A stretch of 64,000 bases of DNA, from contig PABB01000066.1 of NCBI GenBank assembly GCA_002702655.1, forward strand, positions 232,926 to 296,925, in the 5' to 3' direction. Source of the stretch: Planctomycetaceae bacterium (GTDB lineage Bacteria > Planctomycetota > Planctomycetia > Pirellulales > Lacipirellulaceae). Shown piece by piece: positions 38,060-46,762 of the stretch (position 1 is the stretch's first letter; the number at the start of each line of letters is the position of its first letter). The position numbers and the translations under genes are program-made. The notes beneath the pieces were generated by a model. It searched no databases. It saw only the letters and a program-made list of their open reading frames with translations, and was not told where the DNA came from.

Positions 38060-39580
38060 ATGTTTCGCCACCCTGCACGCCTCTCTGGCCCGGAACTCCT
38101 GGTCGCTCTGGCGACCCTGATGATGATCGGCAGCGGACTGTCCCCCGCAACGGCCGACGAAACCGTCGCATCGCCATCGATTGAGAATCAGATCTCGTCG
38201 CAACAACTGGCGGATATCCAACAGGAACTCGCCCTGCTGAGGGTACGCGACGCCTACTGGACGGAGCGGGAGCAGCAACTGACTTCCGGCGTCCCGATGG
38301 CCAGTTCTGCGTGGCTGGTCCCTTGCAGCTGGGACGACGAATTGCCCGGCGCCTGCGACGGTTGCGGCGATTTGATCGAATGCGGGTCTTATTGCGGATG
38401 CGGAGCGTGCCGTTCGTGCCAATGCCCGACCCCACAGGCGCCCTGTGTCGACTGCCCGCGCGTCTCGACGCTCAATCCGTACTACAACATCAGCATCTTC
38501 GGCGCCGTGACGGTGGACATGGTGTTCAACGGCAGGCGGCCGGTCGCTCCCGGCACGCCCTACTTTTTGACCCCGGGACCGCTTCCCGGGCGCGAACAGA
38601 GCACGTTCGACATTCACGCCCGCCAGAGTACGCTTGGCGCCGCGCTTGTTGGTCCGCAACTGGGCCAGTGGCAAACGGGCGGGCAGGTGCTGGGAGTCTT
38701 CTACAACGACAACGTCATTGCCGACAAATACGGCGTGCTGCCGATGCTGGCGTACGGGGAGTTGCGCAACGACGCCTGGCGGTTCGCTGCGGGATTGCAG
38801 TTCGACGTCTTCAATCCCATGATCCCGACGATCCTGCCGTTCTCGGCGTTGTCGGCGTCGGGGAACTCGGGCAACGCCTTCCGCGGACAGGTTCGCGCGG
38901 AGCGGTTCATCCAACCCAGCGCAAACTCGCAGTGGACTCTGCAGGCTGCATTGAGCGAACCGATCGCCACGACGATCGATCCGACGTTCGGCATCAGCGA
39001 AGACGCCGGCTGGCCGAATGTCGAAGCGCGCGTCGCCTTGGCTCTGGGAGAGGCGGGCGCCGGGCCTGCCGCGCAGCGACCGTTTGAGTGGGGCGTGTCC
39101 GGAGTCGTCGGCCAACTCCGCACGTCGCCGGCGCTGCCCGATCCGCAGGTCGTCGCCGACGTGTGGGGCGTAGGTTCCGATCTCCGCGTGCGGCTGAGCG
39201 AGCGATTCGGCATGGCGGCCGAGATGTACAGCGGCCAGGGATTGGGCACCTACAACGGGGCCATTCTGCAGACGATCAACAGGGATACCTTGAATTCAGT
39301 CCGCTCGACTGGGGGCTGGTGCGAGGTTTACGCCTATTTGACGCCGTGCCTGCACAGTCACTGGGGCTACGGAATTGACGATCCGCTCGACCGCGACGTC
39401 TCCGTCGACCCGACTGCGCTGGGGCGCATTCGCAATGAGACTTACTTCGCCAACCTGCTCTGGGATCTGAATCAATCGCTGAGAATCGGCTTTGAGTTCT
39501 CGTGGCGCGAGACCGTGTATCGCGTGTTGCCCGGAAATGAAGGGGCCGGATTCCATACCCAATGTCGGTGGGCGTTCTGA
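38060..39580 (+). CDS. Planctomycete-type porin, cysteine-rich N-terminal region
   Basis: 506 residues. ATG 38060 is preferred over 38042 because AGGGG lies about eight bases before it and a signal peptide (residues 1-33, ending ATADE) follows directly. Then comes a short coiled coil (QQLADIQQELALLR), a compact cysteine-rich stretch of nine cysteines (about 88-130: CDGCGDLIECGSYCGCGAC and CRSCQC ... CVDCP), and a barrel of about 370 residues with alternating aromatic strands ending in RWAF. This layout fits the outer membrane proteins abundant in Rhodopirellula-type planctomycetes (DcaP/porin-like). It probably forms a large-solute channel; the Cys patch may bind metal or form disulfides. Transcribed away from no close partner; the next gene converges on it. 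Confidence 0.75.
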   Translation: MFRHPARLSGPELLVALATLMMIGSGLSPATADETVASPSIENQISSQQLADIQQELALLRVRDAYWTEREQQLTSGVPMASSAWLVPCSWDDELPGACDGCGDLIECGSYCGCGACRSCQCPTPQAPCVDCPRVSTLNPYYNISIFGAVTVDMVFNGRRPVAPGTPYFLTPGPLPGREQSTFDIHARQSTLGAALVGPQLGQWQTGGQVLGVFYNDNVIADKYGVLPMLAYGELRNDAWRFAAGLQFDVFNPMIPTILPFSALSASGNSGNAFRGQVRAERFIQPSANSQWTLQAALSEPIATTIDPTFGISEDAGWPNVEARVALALGEAGAGPAAQRPFEWGVSGVVGQLRTSPALPDPQVVADVWGVGSDLRVRLSERFGMAAEMYSGQGLGTYNGAILQTINRDTLNSVRSTGGWCEVYAYLTPCLHSHWGYGIDDPLDRDVSVDPTALGRIRNETYFANLLWDLNQSLRIGFEFSWRETVYRVLPGNEGAGFHTQCRWAF

Positions 39581-39720
39581 GAGCGACGGCGTGCGCGCCT
39601 CTCAAACGAACTGGCCCATCGACGAGTTCGCGTCGCTAGGTCCGCGCCGACCGCTTGGTTCGCGCTGGAACGCCCAAACGGGCCGCGCCGTCGGCTGGGA
39701 CTCGCGCCGCGACGTGGCGC

Positions 39721-41256
39721 CTATTGCACGGGCGCCAGCAGTCGCGCCGTTCGCACGAAAAACTGAAACACGCCCGAACTCTCCGTATACTCCTTCGCGG
39801 AGACCACGCGACTCTTCGCGAAATCGGCTTCCAGCATCCGGCGGACCTGGCCAGCGAATTCCGCGTCGCGCAGGAGCATCGTCACCTCAAAATTGAGCCG
39901 CATCGAGCGATTGTCGAAATTCGCGGTGCCGATCGAGACGAGTCGCTCGTCGATCAGCCAGACCTTCTGATGCATGAATCCGGGCTCGTAGCGATAGATC
40001 CAGATCCCAACGCGTTCGGCCTCTTCCAAATACGAATACGAAGTGAGGTCGACCAGAGCGTCGTCGTTGTTTTCCGGGATCAACACGCGAACGTCGACCC
40101 CGCGCAGCGCCGCCAATTGCAGTGCGGACACGAACTGCTCATCTGGCACGAAGTAAGGGCTGGCAATCCAGATTCTGGTTTTCGCCATATTGATCAGATC
40201 AAGCATTAGCAGTGTCGCCGTCTCAATGTTCTCGGCCGGCCCCGTGGGCAGGCACAGCGCGAGCATATCTCCCTCCGCGGCCTTTTGCGGCTCCCAGTTG
40301 AGCTCCGGAGTATCGCCCGTGGCCCACCGCCAGTCCTCCACGAAGGCGACTTGCGTTTCCAGCACGACCGGCCCGCGAACGGCAACGTGCGTGTCCCGCC
40401 ACGGCGTGAGCGTCGGGTGCTTGCCGACATATTCGTCGCCCACGTTGTGCCCGCCCACGAAGGCCTCGACCCCGTCGACAACGACGATTTTTCGATGATT
40501 GCGAAAGTTGACCCGGGTGCGATTACCCCATCCGCGCGTCGTTTTGAAGCCCGCAACAGAAACCCCCGCATCAGTCAGCTCCTGCAGGTATTCGTTTGTC
40601 AAACCGTGGCTGCCGAGTGCGTCGTAGAGGAAGTAGACGGCGACGCCTTCGCGGGCTTTTGCGACGAGCGCGTCTTTCAGGCGATTGCCCAACTCGTCGG
40701 GACGAACGATGTAGAATTCGACCAGCACGTACTGCTCCGCGTCGGCGATGCGATCAAAGATCGCCTGAAAGGTCGTTTCGCCGTCGATCAGCAGATCCGC
40801 GTCGTTGTAGCGCGTGATTGGCATCTCAGCCAACCCTTCGAGCACCAATTGCTGACGTTTGTCGTCGCCATCCACAGGCGCAAAGAGCATCCCCTGATCT
40901 CGCAGCGCACGGATCGTCGCATTCTGCGTCTCGCTGACTGCGAGCATCTCTCGATGCCGAATGAGTTCATAGTTGTCAAACTTGGATCGCCCAAACACCC
41001 AGTAGGCCGGAACCGCAATGTAGGGACACGTGTTGAGCGAGATCGCCCAGGCAATGGCGCCTTGCGGCGTTCTCGTCGACATGATGGCTTGCACCGAACT
41101 CAACGCGCCCAGCGCGTGCATGACCAAAGCGATGGCGAACCGGCGACGACGGATCGCTCGCCAAGTTGCCTTGAGGCGCGGAAACCGCGAGGTCGGGCGC
41201 TCGACAGGGGCTGCCTGATGGTCGCCAGGCGTCTTTCGTAGAGTCTTCTCGCTCAC
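39721..41256 (-). CDS. cls: Cardiolipin synthase (phospholipase D family)
   Basis: 511 residues. Two N-terminal membrane helices (about 39-60 and 69-88) are followed by two HKD motifs: NHRKIVVVDG with GGHN, and HQKVWLIDERLVSIGTANFDNRS. That is the ClsA/ClsB pattern; the enzyme joins two phosphatidylglycerol molecules to make cardiolipin at the membrane. The GTG at 41256 is chosen because AAGGAG lies eight bases before it; an ATG 28 codons upstream has no such site and only basic low-complexity residues. It converges on the porin gene. Confidence 0.93.
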   Translation of the reverse strand: MSEKTLRKTPGDHQAAPVERPTSRFPRLKATWRAIRRRRFAIALVMHALGALSSVQAIMSTRTPQGAIAWAISLNTCPYIAVPAYWVFGRSKFDNYELIRHREMLAVSETQNATIRALRDQGMLFAPVDGDDKRQQLVLEGLAEMPITRYNDADLLIDGETTFQAIFDRIADAEQYVLVEFYIVRPDELGNRLKDALVAKAREGVAVYFLYDALGSHGLTNEYLQELTDAGVSVAGFKTTRGWGNRTRVNFRNHRKIVVVDGVEAFVGGHNVGDEYVGKHPTLTPWRDTHVAVRGPVVLETQVAFVEDWRWATGDTPELNWEPQKAAEGDMLALCLPTGPAENIETATLLMLDLINMAKTRIWIASPYFVPDEQFVSALQLAALRGVDVRVLIPENNDDALVDLTSYSYLEEAERVGIWIYRYEPGFMHQKVWLIDERLVSIGTANFDNRSMRLNFEVTMLLRDAEFAGQVRRMLEADFAKSRVVSAKEYTESSGVFQFFVRTARLLAPVQ

Positions 41257-42230
41257 GACATCTCTCCTTGGCGAACGGGATCGGCCAAGCCGCTTCAAGA
41301 CCTCGGTACGGGTGAAGTCCGTGCATTCTACTGCAATCATTGTCTCCGCGGGGGTCGATGCGCCGAGCCAAATCGCATCAAGGTCAATAAGCGTGACCGC
41401 ATCTAGCCGGCTTCCAACCCCGTTGGTTGGAAGCCGGCGTCCGCTGCGTGATCATCCTCCTGGAGTACGCGAACGCGGTTCGGACGGGGATTCGCCGAAC
41501 AACGAGCAGACGCGGTCAGCGAATTGCCCGAACTGTTCGATTTCGCCCTGATCCAGCACTCGAGTGAAGCTGACTGAATTGGGAGATGCAGCCAGGAGCG
41601 CTCCGCTGGCGCCGTGAAGTGGCCTCCGCCGTGCATAGCGAATTGGGATTGCCCCCAACCACTCGCGAAATACCCGGTGCGGCGTGCTCTCGGAGACCTG
41701 CGTTATGGGCGAGGCGACGTGCAGGGCGAATCCGGCGAAAGTCGCCGGATACTCGCCCGCCGCCATTCGGAGTCTTGGTTGAGAATTCAACGTGAGACAT
41801 CCTCGCAACTGCGCGCTTCCGACACGCCCTGCGTGACGGCAGATAGAGGAAATTGCTTCAAGCTAGTCTGGGGGGTCTCGTAGTCTGTTAATCCCGTTCG
41901 ATTCCCGCCGCACTCCTGGCGGTGTCACAAATCAGGCGAGACCGCTGCGCGTTGGCTTTCAGCGAACAACGGATCGGTTGACCCAACCGCGGCGAATTTG
42001 TTGAGTCGCAATCCGATTGCAGCAGCGAGAACATTCACTTGCACGAGGGCGGGGAAGGGTAGCTTGGCGACATCGCTGCGGATTCCCATTCGATCGGAGG
42101 TTTCGAGTGACTCTCGGTGGGAGACGTTCGTCGCATGGCCAGGGCCGTTTTCCATTGCCGAACTCTCTATTGCAGCGCGTGCCGCGATTCGGAGACGCAT
42201 CCCTGCAATCTGCGCCCTGTCGGGCCCTAG
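41257..42230. other. 1-kb gene-poor spacer at the left edge of the biosynthetic cluster
   Basis: No convincing gene on either strand. It contains a perfect inverted repeat (41406-41438) and, at 41896-41916, a stretch resembling the T-arm and acceptor end of a tRNA or tmRNA. It separates house-keeping envelope genes from the cluster at 42231-54052 and could be an integration boundary. Confidence 0.5.
41406..41438. repeat. Perfect 14-bp inverted repeat (hairpin)
   Basis: GCCGGCTTCCAACC (41406-41419) and GGTTGGAAGCCGGC (41425-41438) pair perfectly around a five-base loop. It is upstream of the cardiolipin synthase gene, where a terminator has no obvious gene to serve, so a REP-like repeat or an insertion remnant is as likely. 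Confidence 0.6.
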
Positions 42231-42935
42231 CTACGGGTCTGCGGCGGGCGCTAAACCAGCGCGATCCGGTTCGGATGAGCGTTCCCAATGCCTGGTTGCG
42301 CCGAATACGCAGGCGCCCAGCAACGCTCCCGTCAGAACATCGGCGATGTAGTGGTCGCGTATCAGAAGTGCCGACGCAGCAATGCCGCAGGCCCAGCCGA
42401 CCAGCGCCAGCTTGGCAAAGATGTTGACGTGCCGCGAGAAGGAAATCGCGGCGAGCGTCGCCATCGCAACGTGCAGTGATGGAAAGAGGTTGTGGTCGAG
42501 ATTAACCCAATCGGCCACCCGGAACATTGCGGCGCCGAAGCCCTCCGGCATCGCCGGGACCGCGGGCTGGTTTGCGGGCAGGGAAACGAAACCAATACCG
42601 GCTACAAGAATCACGATGACGAGTTGCTTGCCGAAGGCCCTCATTTCTCCAGGCGTCGCTAGGTACAGCGGCGCCAGCCACAGCATCACCGGCAGCGACA
42701 GGTAGACGACGGCTGCAGCGGGGGCGAACGGGATCGCCTCGTCCCAGGGCATGGCCAACGACACGCGTCGCGCGTGCGATGCCGTCAGCCAGGACGCGCC
42801 TCCGTAAACGGCCAGCCAGACGACTTGCACGCCGATGGCATAATGCAAGAAGACTCGCCATGTGTCCGGAGTCGGTTTCGGCTGCGATGCCACTCGACAA
42901 GCGGAAGGCGGAGGTCCCAGGCTGCCGTCGGTCAC
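42231..42935 (-). CDS. PAP2_3/AUR1-like membrane phosphatase or phosphotransferase
   Basis: 234 residues with five to six membrane helices. FPSLHVAMAT and RDHYIADVLTGALLG give the second and third phosphatase motifs with the nucleophile and helper His; the first motif of classical PAP2 (KxxxxxxRP) is absent, which is the state of the AUR1/inositol-phosphotransferase-like PAP2_3 branch. It likely moves or removes a phosphate-linked head group of a lipid at the membrane. The GTG start at 42935 overlaps the desaturase stop (GTGA), so translation is coupled and the two belong to one pathway; the frame continues upstream without conserved sequence. Confidence 0.75.
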   Translation of the reverse strand: MTDGSLGPPPSACRVASQPKPTPDTWRVFLHYAIGVQVVWLAVYGGASWLTASHARRVSLAMPWDEAIPFAPAAAVVYLSLPVMLWLAPLYLATPGEMRAFGKQLVIVILVAGIGFVSLPANQPAVPAMPEGFGAAMFRVADWVNLDHNLFPSLHVAMATLAAISFSRHVNIFAKLALVGWACGIAASALLIRDHYIADVLTGALLGACVFGATRHWERSSEPDRAGLAPAADP

Positions 42936-43867
42936 TTGCTCACCGGACCTTCGAACGCGCCATGGACGTGCTCGTCCGTGTGCCGAGGCCCCCGCCACAT
43001 TCGCAAGTAATGCCACGGCAGAAACTCTCGCCGGGGATCTTGGGTTCGCCCCAAACTTGGCAAATAGACCCACGGAATGGTCGGCTGCTTGTGATGAGTC
43101 AGGTGCCAGTTGTGGTGGAGCCAAGCGGCGTCAAGCGGCGCCAGCACCCACAGATTGCGGGCGCCAGCCAACACATCCCGTTCGGCCCCGAAATGATGCA
43201 CGTACTGCATTGCCGACCAGGTGAAGCCGAACCCAAAATACACGATCGCGTAGGACATCAACGGAATCTGCAGTCCGAGGACGATCAGGGCGTGCAACGC
43301 AATGGCCGCCAGCGCTTCGGCCTGAATCATTCTCGTATATCGCGGGTCGAGCACCTCGACAAACTTGGCCAAGTGATTGTCGAACTCGTAGTAACGCCGT
43401 TTCAACAAGAACGGAAACAGCAACACCAGGAAATTGACCGCAACCACCGCCCACCAGTACACGCCCGTGATAATCGAATAGAACTTCAGCCACTTCACGA
43501 CGGGGCGGTCACCATCGAAATACAGGTCGAAAGCTTCGTCATCCGAACGATTGGCTCGGTGGTGGCATAGGTGTCCTTGCCGCAGCAGGTGATACGGCGC
43601 TGGAAACAGCAACGCCATGACGATCCCGAGCGCATCGTTGATTTCTTGCCGCGGATGCAGCATGCGGTGCTCCGCTTCATGGATGATCGAGTAGACCGAA
43701 TTGCCCACGACGGCCATCGCACACGCCAGCAGCAGCAACTGCCACGTTGCCGCGGCATGCGCGGTCGCGAAGAAGATTCCCGCCAGCGCCAGCAGTTGTG
43801 CGGCGATGATCGCCAGGTTGAGGCGCGTCGGAATGGGATACGCGTGCTCGGTGCGGCGGGGCGTCAT
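42932..43867 (-). CDS. Membrane fatty acid desaturase
   Basis: 311 residues of the membrane diiron desaturase family. Histidine boxes are HEAEH (63-67), HLCHH (99-103) and HNWHLTHH (252-259), with an extra HH at YVHHFG. Four membrane helices separate the boxes as usual. It introduces a double bond or hydroxyl into an acyl or similar hydrophobic chain. The ATG overlaps the stop of the AurF-like gene (ATGA) and its stop overlaps the PAP2-like GTG, so the three proteins are made together. Confidence 0.88.
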   Translation of the reverse strand: MTPRRTEHAYPIPTRLNLAIIAAQLLALAGIFFATAHAAATWQLLLLACAMAVVGNSVYSIIHEAEHRMLHPRQEINDALGIVMALLFPAPYHLLRQGHLCHHRANRSDDEAFDLYFDGDRPVVKWLKFYSIITGVYWWAVVAVNFLVLLFPFLLKRRYYEFDNHLAKFVEVLDPRYTRMIQAEALAAIALHALIVLGLQIPLMSYAIVYFGFGFTWSAMQYVHHFGAERDVLAGARNLWVLAPLDAAWLHHNWHLTHHKQPTIPWVYLPSLGRTQDPRREFLPWHYLRMWRGPRHTDEHVHGAFEGPVSK

Positions 43868-44922
43868 CGGTCGCGGTCCTTAACGGCCGGGGCGTAGCAC
43901 AGCAGAACGCGGTCCAACGCGTGCATCTCGGGAAACCGATCAAACAGCGAGAATGCGATTGGCGTGGAAGTGCGCGAATACATCATGCGGTGGTAGTCCG
44001 GCGACGATCCAACGGCCTCGAGTTGACCGAGAATCTCCGTCCGCCGGCCGGCAAGCTGCGGGCATTCCGCGATCCATCGCTCCACGACGCGCTTGGCGCC
44101 GCGCACCGGCGGTAGCAGAAATTTGCGCAGCGCCGTGCGAAACAACCGTGCATTGAGCCAGCGCAGGGGCCGGGATCGCGGGGCGAAATAACGCTCGAGC
44201 AATTGGCAATCCAATGCCACGTGCGCCGCTTCGTGTTCCATGTGCTTGCGATACACCTCGCGGTAACGAGGTTCGATTTCACCGACTTCCAGCCGCAACG
44301 AACGTCGCGAGATGTCGAGCGAGCGTTCCTCGAGCACAAGCATGATCCAGAACGCCGCGGGAAACAAGCGCGGTCGCGCGAGCAGCTTGCCCAACAGCGT
44401 CCCCAGAGCGCTGGGGATTTGGAATAGGGGCGGCTGGATCTCGTTGGCGGCGCTCGGCTGGCTCAACCGTGTAAGCTGGCGCCACCAGCGGGTGTGTTCC
44501 TGTTCGTCAGCCACGAACTGTCGCAGCGCGGCGCTGAACCGGGCGTCGTCGCCAGCAGCCTCGGCCCGCCCGACCGCTGCCAACACGCTGACGGCAAAAC
44601 TCGTCTCGAAATAGCCGATTAGCTCATTGAAGTAGATCGCGGTCAGGTGATTGTAACGAAGCTGCTCGCCGCGAGTCAGCTCGCCGTAGACCGGCGCGTA
44701 ATACAGCGGCGTCACGGTGGGGCACACAAACCATCTGTCAAAGTCCGCTGGCTCGTCCCACGAGACGGATAGCGCATCGCGCGGCTCGCCAGCGCGGCGC
44801 AGCATACGATCCAGCGTGCGATGAGATTGGTCAGTCGAAAGCAACGGTCCTATCCTATCGTCCTCTCGCGCGTTCGCACCACGGTCCGCCCTCCGCGCCG
44901 CCGTGGCCCGCATTTTTGACAA
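43864..44922 (-). CDS. AurF-like diiron oxygenase
   Basis: 352 residues with no membrane helix. A full set of diiron ligands can be placed: Glu in YFNELIGYFE (100 or 106), E140-x2-H143 in DEQEH, Glu198/199 in LEERSLD, and H227-x3-E231-x2-H234 in HMEHEAAH. This spacing matches the p-aminobenzoate N-oxygenase AurF family (PF11583), which oxidises arylamines to nitro compounds, while other members act on different substrates. The start at 44922 is uncertain; conserved sequence begins near residue 40. It is the promoter-proximal gene of the minus-strand arm and starts 90-120 bases from the Rieske gene on the other strand, so both arms are likely controlled by one divergent promoter region. Confidence 0.75.
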   Translation of the reverse strand: MSKMRATAARRADRGANAREDDRIGPLLSTDQSHRTLDRMLRRAGEPRDALSVSWDEPADFDRWFVCPTVTPLYYAPVYGELTRGEQLRYNHLTAIYFNELIGYFETSFAVSVLAAVGRAEAAGDDARFSAALRQFVADEQEHTRWWRQLTRLSQPSAANEIQPPLFQIPSALGTLLGKLLARPRLFPAAFWIMLVLEERSLDISRRSLRLEVGEIEPRYREVYRKHMEHEAAHVALDCQLLERYFAPRSRPLRWLNARLFRTALRKFLLPPVRGAKRVVERWIAECPQLAGRRTEILGQLEAVGSSPDYHRMMYSRTSTPIAFSLFDRFPEMHALDRVLLCYAPAVKDRDR

Positions 44923-45039
44923 CTGCTACGCGAATTGCCATACTCCTGTCGGTCGACGACGGCGTTTCCGCTCGTCCGCCCGGTTGCCCGATTTCGCCCC
45001 TTGGGCGCCGCAAGCATGGCGACGACAGGAACATCAGCA

Positions 45040-46089
45040 ATGAGGTCGTTGGCAGCGCCGCCTCCCGAAACGCCAAGCGCGAATCGTCCCGGCAATTGGC
45101 GTCCCGCCGCCGACGATTTCCCCGCCTTCCCGGCTTCCTGGTACGTATTCTGCGAATCGAGTCAGGTGCGCGACAAGCCCTTCTCCAAGCAGTTCTTGGA
45201 CCGCCGTCTGGTCGCTTATCGTCCCGCGAGCAGCGACGCCATTGTGGTGATGGACGCCGACTGCGCCCACTTGGGATCCGACCTTGGAGCGGGGCGCGTG
45301 GCTGGCGATTGCATCCGATGCCCGTTTCACGACTGGGAGTACGGCCCGAACGGCGTCTGCCGCAAGATTCCCGCCCAGGAGTCGATTCCTGAGTTCGCCC
45401 GCCAGCGCTGCTACCCGGCGGAAGAGCGCAATGGGCTGGTTTTTGTGTTCAACGGCGAGCGCCCGCTGTATCCCCTGCCGTATTTTCCGGGCCGATCGCC
45501 TGACGAACTGATTCGCGCCCGGCCGTTCGGCACGGTGCTCGACTGTCCGTGGTACGTGTCGGGCGCCAATGCGTTCGACTTGCAGCATTTTCGCGCCGCT
45601 CACGATCGCCGACTGGTTGCCGAACCGCGAACCGAACAGCCGGATCGCTTTGCGTTCGCGGCGCTTGGGGTATTCGCGGTCGCCGGCGACACCTGGCAAG
45701 ATCGCGTCACGCGACGCTTTGCCGGCGACGAGGTGAAGTTGGCGATTACCGACTGGTGCGGCAGTCTGAGCTTCGCATCGGCCGAATTTCGTCGAACGGC
45801 AACCTACGGGCTGGTGGCCCGCGAGCCCTTGCCTGACGGGCGGGTCCGCGTCGATGTCTACGTGTTTGCTCGCCGCGCATCGGGACCGATTCGCCGGGTG
45901 CTTTTCGACCGGCTGATCCTGCAAATCCGCCGACTGTTTATCAAGAGATTTCTTACCGCCGATGCGATCCGCCTTAATGGCGTTCGCTATACGCCGGATC
46001 GGTTGATCGAAGCGGACCAGGACATGATCGACTACTACTGCTGGCTCGCCCGCGCGACGCCAGACGCGTCGCGGGCTTCCTCACAGTGA
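45040..46089 (+). CDS. Rieske non-heme iron oxygenase (terminal oxygenase alpha-type)
   Basis: 349 residues. The Rieske [2Fe-2S] motif is C75-A-H77 and C94-P-F-H97, and FDLQHFRAAH gives the D-x2-H-x4-H mononuclear iron site of ring-hydroxylating/PaO-like oxygenases. It should insert oxygen into an aromatic or activated C-H substrate with a separate ferredoxin/reductase, none of which is encoded nearby. AGGA nine bases before the ATG at 45040 supports this start; ATG 45016 in the same frame is an alternative. The stop overlaps a GTG of the next frame (GTGA at 46086-46089). Confidence 0.85.
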   Translation: MRSLAAPPPETPSANRPGNWRPAADDFPAFPASWYVFCESSQVRDKPFSKQFLDRRLVAYRPASSDAIVVMDADCAHLGSDLGAGRVAGDCIRCPFHDWEYGPNGVCRKIPAQESIPEFARQRCYPAEERNGLVFVFNGERPLYPLPYFPGRSPDELIRARPFGTVLDCPWYVSGANAFDLQHFRAAHDRRLVAEPRTEQPDRFAFAALGVFAVAGDTWQDRVTRRFAGDEVKLAITDWCGSLSFASAEFRRTATYGLVAREPLPDGRVRVDVYVFARRASGPIRRVLFDRLILQIRRLFIKRFLTADAIRLNGVRYTPDRLIEADQDMIDYYCWLARATPDASRASSQ

Positions 46090-46124
46090 GTATCCGTCAC
46101 TCGCAGCAACGACAAGGACCAGTC

Positions 46125-46754
46125 ATGTCAGAACGAAGATGGCGCCGCATCGCGCCGCTGGCTATTGTGGCGACGGCTTTAGCGGTTCGCGGGCCGCTCG
46201 CTGCGGGGCAAGACGCAGAGGCCCCCGCGGAAGATCCCGCGCACGACGAGTTGCGCAAGTTGCGCGATGAAGCGGTTGACGCGTTCAAGGTGCGGGACAT
46301 TGAGCGACTGGTCGCGTGTCTCCACCCCGACGTTGTCGTGATCCCGCAGAATGCCGAGATCTTCCGAGGCCATGCGGGCGTTCGCGAGTTCCACAAGCGG
46401 ATGTCCGAAGGCGATGACCGGACCGTTGTCAGCCAAGAAACGGAATTTGAAGTCGACGAACTGTCAATTCTCTACGGCGACGACACCGCGATCGCCTTCG
46501 GCGGAATTCACGATCATTTCACGCTGTCCAATGGGATGGAATTTGATCTGACGAGCAAGTGGACGGCTACCATGGTGAAGACCGACGGCAAGTGGCTTGT
46601 CGCCTCGTTCCAGGCGACGGCCAATATGTTTGACAACGGCGTGTCGCAACTGATGCTGAAGTGGAATTCGGCGAAGTTCGGCGGCGGCGGCCTGCTGATC
46701 GGCGCTCTGGTCGCAGGCGGAGCGGTCGTCCTGGTGCGGCGGCGGCGGGCCTGA
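46125..46754 (+). CDS. Exported SnoaL-like/NTF2-fold protein with C-terminal sorting-type tail
   Basis: 209 residues. A signal peptide (1-28) precedes an NTF2-like domain of the DUF4440/SnoaL type (about 42-175): FKVRDIERLVACLHPDVVV, IFRGHAGVREF and W-TATMVKTDGKW are typical. The C-terminus is Gly-rich, then one membrane helix, then RRRRA (GGGGLLIGALVAGGAVVLV), which resembles a GlyGly-CTERM-like sorting signal. AAGGA eight bases before ATG 46125 supports the start; the GTG at 46086 is an alternative. NTF2-fold members bind or cyclise small hydrophobic substrates, so it may carry or modify the cluster product outside the cytoplasm. Confidence 0.7.
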   Translation: MSERRWRRIAPLAIVATALAVRGPLAAGQDAEAPAEDPAHDELRKLRDEAVDAFKVRDIERLVACLHPDVVVIPQNAEIFRGHAGVREFHKRMSEGDDRTVVSQETEFEVDELSILYGDDTAIAFGGIHDHFTLSNGMEFDLTSKWTATMVKTDGKWLVASFQATANMFDNGVSQLMLKWNSAKFGGGGLLIGALVAGGAVVLVRRRRA

Positions 46755-46762
46755 GGTTGCCA

